Positions 1 through 9,800 of a stretch of 12,726 nucleotides of DNA are shown piece by piece (position 1 is the stretch's first letter; each line of letters begins with the position of its first letter). The notes beneath the pieces were generated by a model. That model worked only from the letters and a program-made list of their open reading frames with translations. It searched no databases and had not been told where the DNA came from. The position numbers and the translations under genes are program-made. This DNA is from Acanthaster planci (taxonomy: Eukaryota; Echinodermata; Asteroidea; Valvatida; Acanthasteridae), in the NCBI RefSeq assembly GCF_001949145.1, contig NW_019091601.1, positions 268,232-280,957 on the forward strand, given 5' to 3'.

Positions 1-713
1 CGTCTTCTTCCTCTAAAATCTACCAAAATCAAAGAATTAATGCGTTCAAATGCCAACATTTTCAGTTACCCCCTCTTTATAATAAGCAAAAATACAATAG
101 AAACACATAATCGATTGGGAACAAAATCAAAAAATCTGAAATTTAATATGAACGGGAAGACGTCACTGATGAGTAAAACATTCCAACAAACGAATTTTCG
201 CGACAGTACCCGGTAGCTGTGGCGCGTGGTTGTATAGGATAGATAGGGTAGTTTGTTTGTTGGGTTGTTGGTTTGTTTGTTTGCTTGTTTGATGGGGTTG
301 GAACTTTCAGTTCCTTCGGCAAGTACATGTGGAATCGCAGCGTTGCATGAGATTGACGATTTAGACTCTGTCCAAAACCTCTGCAACGCTGTGAATAGAG
401 GTTTAAAAAGAGAAAGGAAATACTCACTTGAATACATGTATTTTCCCGCCCATGGAGTACCAATTTTCTTAGACATACCATTTAAGTTAACAGATTATCA
501 CTTTTTAAAATGACGGAAACAGTTCAGTCTGTGATGGGTTTACTTCAATCATATTCCAGTTTTGTTTCCTTGTCTCCAAATTAAAATACACCTTTAGGGA
601 TTTAACCAAAGTTGCTTTAATAACGCGTGTTGCAAAAAACTTCGGACAAAAATATGAATGGGTCGTAAATTCCAAGGATTCAGAGAGGGGATGTTGACCA
701 GATTGCACTCCAG
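1..713. other. non-coding flank of the receptor gene
   Basis: I see no gene here. On the minus strand this is the downstream flank of the receptor gene, and it may also be intron of the larger gene whose remaining exons are expected further left. It contains a (TTTG)n microsatellite and one TACATGTA palindrome at 433-440. Short open frames are present in several phases, but none carries a recognisable motif. Confidence 0.6.
251..292 (+). repeat. (TTTG)n microsatellite, imperfect
   Basis: The stretch is built from GTTT/TTTG units interrupted by GGG, GG and GC, giving a G+T-rich plus strand and an A+C-rich minus strand. It creates spurious open frames on both strands (for example a Phe/Val/Leu/Cys-rich frame starting at 253). 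I treat those as artefacts of the repeat. Confidence 0.85.
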
Positions 714-719
714 TTTATT
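714..719 (-). promoter_or_regulatory. candidate poly(A) signal of the GPCR gene
   Basis: The plus strand reads TTTATT, which is AATAAA on the minus strand. It lies about 150 bases after the receptor stop codon at 869-871, a plausible distance for a short 3' UTR. The assignment rests on motif and position only. Confidence 0.45.
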
Positions 720-868
720 GGATGATTTAACTGTTTCATGCAGAATCTCGTAAAACGTCGACAAATTAACAATAGAGTGTGTATGTGGCATAGATGCTCC
801 TGGCAGAGAGACTAGCCAAATTATTCAGTTCAAAGAAGAAGACCACTGTGAATAGATGCCCATGTGCA

Positions 869-1888
869 TCAAAGTGGGGCTACCCCCCACGGTCCTCCAG
901 ATGTTGCGGCTGCAGCAGAAGGTACCGTACCAGTAGGGAAAATATCGACGCGATTGTGTCGGCAACATCGACGGCAAAACATCTTTTTCAGTTCCATCTG
1001 GAAACGCTTGTACTTGATAAGGTAGATGAGCGGGTTGATACACATATTCAGCAGGACCAGCACGGTGAAGATGTAATGCACGGAGCTATTGAAGTCATAC
1101 TCGTGGCCCATGTTGTACATGAGATAGGAGAACTCAGTTGGCGTCCAGCACACAGTGTATGAGATGGACACGAAGCAGAGGGTGAGGGTCACATTGCGTT
1201 TGGTCCGTTGGAAGAGGTTGTTGGCGTTGGTTCGTCTGCTCCTGGAGCGCAGTGTGATGATGATGCTGATGTAGCTGAACGTCATGATGCTGAGGGGGAC
1301 GAGGTACTCGCAGCAGAAGAACGCAGTGCCGCCGATGGCTTGCACGGTCAGACTGGGCCAGACCGCGTAGCACTCCCCGTGCGTCACCCTGTGCAGTATC
1401 GCCCAGTAAGACTGGTACAGGAGGCCAATTAGCCAGACCAGGCCGCGACCGATGTTGGCCCGCCGGACGGTGAACAGGGATCGGTGCCTCACAGCGTGAC
1501 AGATGGCGAAGTACCGCTCCAGCGTAAGTAAGAGGAGGTTTACCGTAGAGGCAATGAAAAGTGACCACATGATGTACTCGGAGAACCACAGGCGACATGC
1601 TAGCTCGCCCCAGACGCCGTCCCTCTGAATGCTCGGGAACTGCGGACCGAATCGCAGGATGAGAAACAGTACCGAGTCAACCAGGTCTATCATGGATTGG
1701 TTCAAGATGAGGAGGTTCGTGGCGGAGCCGAAGGCGCGGCGTCTGATCGTGAAGATCAAGCAGACCAGACCGTTACCTACCATTCCCACGCCGCCTATGA
1801 AAGCGTAGATTGCGAGTAGGACTCCGTGGCTGGAACTCGAAACAACCGCTGGTGCAGCGGTTGAACCGTCCGGAGATGCTTGCTCCAT
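869..1888 (-). CDS. orphan class A (rhodopsin-like) GPCR, intronless, 339 aa
   Basis: A complete seven-transmembrane receptor in one open frame, expected at the plasma membrane coupling an extracellular ligand to G proteins. Visible class A landmarks: GN in TM1 (Asn39), Asp68 in TM2, Cys98 before TM3 and Cys173 in extracellular loop 2 (the conserved disulfide pair), ERY at 124-126, Trp152 in TM4, Pro198 in TM5, CWTP at 247-250 in TM6 and NPLIY at 285-289 in TM7. A Cys cluster (305, 308, 309) after helix 8 looks palmitoylatable. The short Ser/Ala-rich N-terminus has no N-glycosylation sequon; one (Asn267) lies in extracellular loop 3. The start codon has a good context (G at -3 and G at +4). 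The TM2 LLILNQSMID and TM7 regions resemble galanin/allatostatin-like orphan receptors expanded in amphioxus and ambulacrarians. The ligand cannot be named. Confidence 0.93.
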   Translation of the reverse strand: MEQASPDGSTAAPAVVSSSSHGVLLAIYAFIGGVGMVGNGLVCLIFTIRRRAFGSATNLLILNQSMIDLVDSVLFLILRFGPQFPSIQRDGVWGELACRLWFSEYIMWSLFIASTVNLLLLTLERYFAICHAVRHRSLFTVRRANIGRGLVWLIGLLYQSYWAILHRVTHGECYAVWPSLTVQAIGGTAFFCCEYLVPLSIMTFSYISIIITLRSRSRRTNANNLFQRTKRNVTLTLCFVSISYTVCWTPTEFSYLMYNMGHEYDFNSSVHYIFTVLVLLNMCINPLIYLIKYKRFQMELKKMFCRRCCRHNRVDIFPTGTVPSAAAATSGGPWGVAPL

Positions 1889-3755
1889 AGCGGCAAATCT
1901 CCCCCAAGATTGACAAACCGGTAATAGGTATCAATTAATCCCTCTTTAAATGAGAAGGGCAGTGCAATTCTAGTATGTCTGATCTGCTTCTTGTGATGTG
2001 CTTAGCCGCTTCTCCCTCTTGCAAAAGTTTGGTAACCTTTTGGTAAGAGTCACAGAAAGGCTTGACGAGAGTTCACAATGTTGTCAGTTTAAATTCTACA
2101 ATTAAAATTTTGTTCGAAACTCACTAGACAGCTACTACAAACGCAACGGTACGTTGAACTCTTACAGACTAACAAACTGGGCCCAGATAAACCGGTTTCC
2201 GATCAGTTCACACCATTTAGTGAAGCGAGTTCGTCAATGTAGATGTGAAGCTTGTGCTCGTTTTCACGTAGGGCCTACTGTGGCAAACACAGCACGTCAG
2301 TCAATTTTCCAGAACTTCACAGTAACAGAAGTTAATTTGGAATTATACGCAGCCGATGTATGGCTAGCTAGTCGCAGATCGAGCCTTTTTTATCATTGGG
2401 AAATAGTTCTCTCTGCCCCAGAATTCCTGGTTCTCCTGACAGCTTTTGGACGATCTGAGTCAGTCACGTTTTCCTTGGGTCCAAGTAGTGCAGCGTGTCA
2501 CCATCGGCACAAGACATCAATATTAATTCTCATCGGTAAACTGGAGACTTCGGATGTGAAGGGAGCTAGTTATACTCGCCTTATGTATAAACTCTCCTCG
2601 GTGTGTCCTGCAAGAATATACTGCTGATTCTATCAGCTCGTTTTCATTTGCTGATGGGTATCAGGCCACGCAGAGTTTTCGCAGAGCTTTTAATATTTTC
2701 TCTTTGGAAATGTCTCTTGATAACTTATAGTTATCTACTGTAGAGAGAACTAATCTATCTCCAGCAGGAGTCCGGCAGCGGGATAGCCCTCTGTTCAATT
2801 CTGTCCTCGTCTTGCAAATCGCAGAGTGATTATTTTAATTAATTTCCCGCAAGGTTGGCCAGGCGAAGCAGCTGGAGGATTAGTGTTGAAGTGGTAGTTA
2901 TGGAAATTGTATTCAGTTCCGCCAGATTGACTTGGCAGCATGGTATAGGCGTTCGATTTTCAGCCTTGACTTGCAGCGTCTACTCAGAGAAAAACTCCTC
3001 AATAGTTGCACCGGTCATTGAACCCTTAGATGAGAGAAAGTAGATGAAAGTAACTAAAAATGCCAGACTCCACAAAGCTCTTGCATGTCCGAGGAGGGCG
3101 CTGTGGTGATGGTTTGTCACAGCCAAAAACAAACACAAACACTGTTCTAGGTCATTTAATCCACAAAATTCGCACAATACAAACTTGAGCTTGTTAACGG
3201 TATTTCAGATTTCCCATCTCTGTGTGCTGGAGCCTCAGACGCAAAACTTTTAATATACATGTATATTACGTGGCCATGAATCACGTTTACGTCAGCACGG
3301 GTGCAAGAACCTGGGAAATTGCGACATGTGATTAATAAACCAGTGAGGAAATTTTATGTCAGAACATCAAGTACCCATACTTCAGGGAATTAGTATAGTT
3401 GGGATATCTACAAACTTTGAATTTCCAGGAAATTGAAAATGCATCATGAATAATTTCTGGCTCAAAAAACTAGAGTCATCATAAATTTGCCGCCAGAAGT
3501 GGAACGTGTGGCGTGTGTCGAGCGACGACCATTAGTCAAGCACTGTTTGGTTTTGCCTGGTACCCGGAACATATATGTGCACAAGTAACTAGGGAAAATC
3601 GGCCAGTGGTAAACAAAATGGCCGCCCATTGTTTGGATCACCACTGAGTGGTGACGAAATGTATGAAATTTTGACACGGAAAACTGTTTGGGGATCGTAA
3701 AAATATTTCAAAATCTTTCATAAAGAAAACATATTTTTTTCTCTTCGATACTTAC
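1889..3755. other. non-coding stretch between GPCR start and last PPS-like exon
   Basis: I find no exon here that continues either gene. On the minus strand it should hold the 5' leader and promoter of the GPCR and, if the larger gene runs on to the left, part of one of its introns. I searched the minus strand for swivel-domain signatures (a GTPVSxG start, DIGWSPYFP, an SHGAVVAREYG-like histidine motif) and saw none. A TACATGTA palindrome lies at 3256-3263. A 157-codon open frame on the plus strand (2154-2627) starts at TTG and shows no known motif. Confidence 0.6.
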
Positions 3756-3834
3756 CGGCTCCGGTCGACCAGAAAACACCAGCTTAAACCTGAGTCCATT
3801 CATCTCCGGAAGCAAACGGCGTCTACGAAGTGCC
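3756..3834 (-). CDS. PPS-like exon 15, last one found in the window
   Basis: The acceptor GGTTCAAAG completes an Arg codon. The exon reads ALRRRRLLPEMNGLRFKLVF and ends SGRPEP at a consensus donor CCG|GTAAGT, phase 0. The strong donor shows that the gene continues. In relatives the phosphohistidine swivel domain follows here. Confidence 0.9.
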
Positions 3835-6800
3835 CTTTGAACCCAGACAATTTAAATAACAAGGAACGTTTAAAAAATGCCTACAAAAATTAATGAAATT
3901 AATTTAGAAACAGTTGAAAACACTATTACCCCTATTTACGAGAAACATCGTTGAGGCATCTAAAGCGGGTTAGAGGTGTCACACACCCCCCCCATTAATC
4001 CGTGTCGTGGGCAAGATTGGGGTACGTTTGGCAAAAATGGAGAAGAAAGGAAAAGGAAGGGGGAGGTCCTGATCGGGAGATTCATACTGCTGCACTCATG
4101 AAATTTGCCGACGGTCCGTCAGTAAATTGATGATGGCAACCCCTCCCTTTAAAATGATCTAGCGACGCCAGTGAACAAAAGTCATTATAACGCCAGCCAG
4201 CAATTCAGAACTCTTTGCAGATATTCAACACATCCTGAAAAAACAAACTAGTCCCCTCGTGTTAAATAACTTGTTCCCGTGATTGGCAGATGAAATACAC
4301 GCCATGTAGTGCTACGGGGGTCGTCTAGCCAATGTTTCATCAACAATTGTCATTTTCCAATCCTTTTAATCATGTACTAAGGGGCCTAGAGTTGAACAAA
4401 TAGCACGAGCATCAGAAGGTGTAATGATATGAAAATCTTGTTATACCTTGCTACCAGGGCTGGTGAACGGTCTCGAAGGAACCGACCGATCTCATTGGGA
4501 GTGAAGAAAAACAGCAAGTCCTCGTCTGGAAGGCGGCCCTGTGTTAGAGTCCAAACAATAACACCCCAAAAGCTTAAATTTCTGCCTTAGACGATATCCA
4601 CCACTACAAACTTTCCTAAAAAGCAGGGTCAGTTTCATGTGCTAATTGTTGCCTTTGGAAAACATGTATGAGCGTCAACACCTATACGTTTCTATATACC
4701 TTTAGGATCGGTATAGTAAAGTGCCGGGCGAGTTTGAAAAGAAAGCAATTTTCACTTTTATCACATTTGAAAACCTTCCAATTCTGACGTTCACTGTGAC
4801 CCAAGAGGAATTCAATTTTCCTTCAAGGGCCGCTTTATTGCCAAATTTTGATGATACAAAAAGGCATAAGGCCATACCTCTTTAACCATCAGGTTTGCAA
4901 GTCTCCAGTATGCTTCTTTGAGACGATGGTTGATCATGATAAACTTGGACTGTAAAAGTAGACATCATGTCATGCAGAATGGTCAGTCGTTGAAAATATA
5001 ATTCAATAAAAAACTTTGGGGGGGGGGCTGATGCCTTTTCAAAAACTCTAATATTTTCAACACTCTAATAAAGAAGATAACTCACAATGAAAGAAAAAAA
5101 AACCCTTCTTGATCATATGCAAAGCAGTGGCTCCGTGGCAAAAGAGTCCAGCTAAGGCTGGTAAGTTTTCGCATAAAATGCCTCTTTTAGATGGCAATAC
5201 TGCCTCTTGAAGCCAAACTGATAGTCCAGTTTGATGTATTTTTTTTAGGGTTCGGCATTTTGTTGACAGTCGGGGCTGCATATACTAGGGAGAAAATGAA
5301 CAAACCCCTGAAATAAATGGTACTCAGCAAGAGGGACATCGTAGTACGCCCATCATGCCAGCGTGTATGTTTGAATAGAATCTCTGGCAACTCAACAAAG
5401 ACAGCCGGCCAAGTTGAACCCCGACCCAAGTATCCCAGGTGTCTGCGTCGATGTTTGCATTAGTTACGATAACGTGTTTCTATTTCATTGTTTATCGTCC
5501 GGGACTGATCAGCGATGCTCTCTGTGTCTCTTTACGTCGATATAGAAACCATGCTCAACTGTATGTAAAGAGGTCTTTCAAAGGCGCAAAATTCATGATC
5601 TTCCTGACTACAGACTCGACTATGGTGCCTTGAATATTCATCAGCTCTATAGCTCCACGCAATGTAGAACCGAGTACGTATGTACTCGGTTTCGAACACT
5701 GTGCCCACCCAGGGAGCTCTTACTCACACGTTTTTACATTTTAGCAATTTTTAAATAACGCTAATGTATTGCCTTTCCAGATTCTCGAGCAGCCACACCC
5801 TCCCTGGCTTTTGGCACGAGGTACGTAACAAGAATTTTCCTGAAAAAGAACAGGACAAACTAATTTAATGTAATATACAGATGGCAACTAAAGCCTCTAG
5901 TAGTCTTTTAGGCCTAAAAACTATATATTATGCCTAAAAGACTACAGGTAATTTTGAGTTACTTATGGGTAAGTAATATCCATAATGACTACATGCATAT
6001 TGAAAAAGTGAAACTGTAATTATGTTTCATTTTATAAACGCTGAGTGAATCTGTTCACCGAAAATCTGTGGTAAAAAAAGCTTAGTGTTGGGTATGACTC
6101 CCTCAAGATAGACAAGATTTCGTGACAGAGCTCTCTTCTTCGGTCTCGCTGAAAATGAAATGTCAGGTAATGTCAACCGATCCGATGGACATCTGTTACC
6201 TGAGGAGCGCTGGAATCGCTAATCCCAGCTGGTTCACTGCTTCAGCCGCACTCAATACCGTTTTCTTTTCGGACGCTTTGTGGGAACCTGACGCAAGAAT
6301 CGCCTGTAGGGAAGAGTCGAATAATAACATGCTTTGACACTTGCGACTTTTAAATACATTTTAAACATTCATCAAATTTAGTCATAACCTTGTGGGCAGC
6401 ATACACTACTCGAGTTTCAAGACAAGATCCTAAACTGGCTTTAGCATTTTCCCTGGAAAACATGCACCCAGTTATAATTATATTTCTTGTTAAATTATAA
6501 ACAAGAACAATTTGGGGTTTTGGCCATAAACTCGTTCAGACGACACAATTTAGATAAAGATATCCAACTCAAATATTTACAGAACATGTAATTAAAACCT
6601 GCTTTTCTCTGTACAGTGAAACAACCATCCTGTAGTTAGTCAACGACATGCGCACACACGCAGGGTGAAACCGCTGCTAAATGGGTTATTTTGTGGATGT
6701 ACCGTGGCCTCACTTTATGCCACTATCACTCTACATGTAGAACAGCCGCAGTCGCTGGAAAACGTCCCCTCCATCCCCTCCACTGAATCCAACAAATAAA

Positions 6801-9800
6801 GCCTAGTGGTTATGGGTTTAGCCTGAATGATCAAGCTGTCGTATAACAAGTCACAGAATCATCGAGAAATACACACTTGCAATGACGGTATCACTTGAAG
6901 GGGCTCCATGCTCCAGGATTTGTCTCGTAATTCCACCTCAAGAGAAAACAAACCAGTAAAAAGCAAGTTATAAGAAATATAAGAAGAAAGAGTCTCGCTG
7001 TTTCTCTATTAAATGTGTAAACGTTGACGTAACTCCAGCAATCGGATATTGAAACTTTTGTGGTGAAAAATTTCGTGGTGCACGGAAAGAAACGTTTTAC
7101 CTCTCTCACGCATCTGTGACCGTGACGCCGGAGAAAGTCAGAGAAGGCTGTCCCAGCCTCGCCGCTGGAGGGCGACTGTAGCCATTGCAGAGCTTCAAGG
7201 GGAGCCATTGTCTGAAAAGAGCTGTTCTTCCCTTCTCTCAGAATGGCCTTAGCGACTGTCTATTAACATAACCCATTCCAAAAAGTAAAGGTCTCTACTC
7301 TACGTTGATTTTTATCTTATTGTCGTGCCTAAGAAATGAAAATAGCACGCAGTTGAACATTAAAAAAAATAAAATAAAATAGTTAACTGAACAAAAAAAA
7401 TATACAAGTCTTAAAAAGGTGTTATATCATTTCATGGACAAAACATTACCGAAGTAATTAATCTACAAGTGGTGAAAAAAACTAAAACTTAACTTTCATC
7501 CCGCGGACGCATTTTACATATGTTATTTGCAGTGGGGTCAAGATTATACTCGAAATATTCCGAATCGATGGCAGATCTACCGAGGTTTTAACATAAATGT
7601 CGAAAAGTAAAGTTTTCAAACGGTTCTCAAGTGGTGTGCGTTACGTTGAGAAAATGAGCCACCCATACAATGACAATGTAGGTTTCCACTTTTCAACAAC
7701 TGATAAAAATAAAATGAACACAAAGGTCTTCATTGCTTCTCTCCTTGATAACTCGTACCTCCATGGCTAACGGAACCTTTGCACTTTCTACATCCGGACA
7801 CGAGGACAGCAGAAGTGCAATGTGAGATGGAAGTAAGTTCTCTGAAATTCAAAGTTGTTTAGGTTTTAATAGCACATTGCAAAAACTGTGGTGTCAAAAT
7901 CAAAACTTTTGGGTGTTATCAGATGATCACACCATAGGGTGTTAACACCGCTGGTGTTACTTTGCATTTAAAACTGTAACATTAACCACTCTGAACCATT
8001 TCAAGATGCTGTTTTTATGTTGGCAGAAAATATAAGATGTTTTAACATGACAGAATCCTATTCAGTTCAATATTCTCGTATTACAGGCCTTTCCAACGAT
8101 GGCATGTGTTAAAAGGTTTGAAGGGCTGAAACATAGCATTTTTGTTTCTGTAGTAAATGTTATTGGTCAGGACAAAAATACACACGTATAAGATAATCTC
8201 TGCGACGCATCATAAAATTTAACCTGAAAAGAGCGGTTTTTTTGGCCCTACTCACAGCCGGGGGGGGGGTTCCGCCCCCTATGAACTCGGCACTTTAATT
8301 TGATTTTTTAAAACTTGATATGTATGTAAAAGTCTCTTTATCATGACAAATGTGAAGTTTAAACTCAATCAAACGTAGTTTTGTTGTGGTCATTTGAAGT
8401 TCATTGATACATGCGTGCGAGCCTGCGTGCATTGAGCACCGCAGTGGAAAATTTTTTAGATGACCATTCTTGGAGAAATGGGTGCTGCGAAAGAACGTTA
8501 GTCAAACTTTTACAAAACTGGTACCAAAATTACTGTAAAGAGTTACTCTGAAACTCCTGAAGGCTAAATTCAAATGCGATATCGGGACAAAATGTTGAGG
8601 GCGGGATTCTTCCCCCGGCTGTTTGGGGGTTAAAAGAAGTCTTCAGTTTTGAAAAGGGTAACATCCTGAACTACAATTCGATACCGAAAAAACACTTTTG
8701 GAAATTTATTTTATGTTCCTTTGGGGTTACGTTATTCGGGTTCACCATGTATAGCGCTTACCGTCTGTATACTTCGAGATCAGTGATCCCACCACTTGCT
8801 GAAGAATGGCCGACTTGTGCGTCTCCATGGCATGGTACTCGAGTATCTGCGCCAAAGTAACGACAACACCTCACCAAATCCGTAACAAGATTGTGGCAGA
8901 ATCGGTTAAAAAGGCACTGGGTTTTCAACAGTGCTACTAGATGATACTGTCCAATAGCGCGTTTGCATGGCTGCCATCTTGCAGGCCAGTGCTTTTGTTC
9001 CACAGGCTATGCACAAAGGAGATTTCCCTGTGGAACAAAAGACCTGCCATTCAAGATGTCTACCACCAAAGCCTCCATAGAAAAATGACTTTCTCTGTAA
9101 ATGTTCCATCGCATTTGCCAATAAAAATCAGTCAGGAATCATTATTTATGATGAAGAACAGTCAAAAGTCGTAATGGAGGGAGCTACTTTTTTTCGATTC
9201 TACTTTGTACTTTTTACCCATTTGCCCCTCAAGGTTTACCAACATTTATCTAGAATCTGATCATGTTTAATGCACGCACACAATCTATTTTCGAATTTCA
9301 TTTCAGGAGAATGCAAATGAACACTATTCAGCTGAAACGAGAAACAAATTGAAAGCAATCTAAATTCACATATTCACGCATTGACCGAAGAAGATTGAAA
9401 TTGAAATCAAGATTTCCATTCGGATCATTTCTTTGTCAAAGTTCTCCAGTCTGAGAGGACAACTTGTTTCCACTATTTGGAAATACACAATCGGCATAGA
9501 TGTACCAATGTTGTTCCCAATGTGTCTCGCAAGTCAGAACCGTTTGTAAGCTCGGTCTTTCTGGTCTTTACCTCGCTTCGATCATTGGGGTACCGGCAGA
9601 TGTCGTCATACTGCTCTTGCGCTGTTTCCCAGCGCCTTGTCAAGTGGGTCACCGCCTTAGCAAACTCTCGCTCCAACGTCGACCGCGTGAACAAGATTCG
9701 CTGTAATGAAATACACAGAGTGGTGATCGGTGATCGGTGATCAGCCTACCCGAATTTCGAGTCTCGCTGAAGTTTACATCGTGCTCAACATTTAATTCGG

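Noticed and set aside
425-481. Possible minus-strand exon ending at a consensus-like donor (CAA|GTGAGT)
   Set aside because: Short frames such as KLVLHGRENTCIQ or NWYSMGGKIHVF precede the donor, but neither matches the PPS-like swivel domain or the receptor. No convincing acceptor was found.
794-1162. Plus-strand open frame of 122 codons
   Set aside because: It is the antisense shadow of the GPCR coding sequence.
2154-2627. 157-codon open frame on the plus strand
   Set aside because: It starts at TTG rather than ATG, shows no domain, signal or membrane pattern I recognise, and has no splice or poly(A) context. It is probably a chance open frame.
6056-6152. Minus-strand segment containing LEGVIPNTKLF after a good TTTTCAG acceptor
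   Set aside because: It looks like the family's EGxLPDxDLxF block, but it is out of phase with exon 11. The true block is in exon 14 (GRLPDEDLLFFF). Judged to be coincidence.
7101-7208. ATG at 7208 as a protein start
   Set aside because: The frame is open upstream to an acceptor at 7260 and the upstream residues (AKAILREG) fit the family, so this Met is internal.
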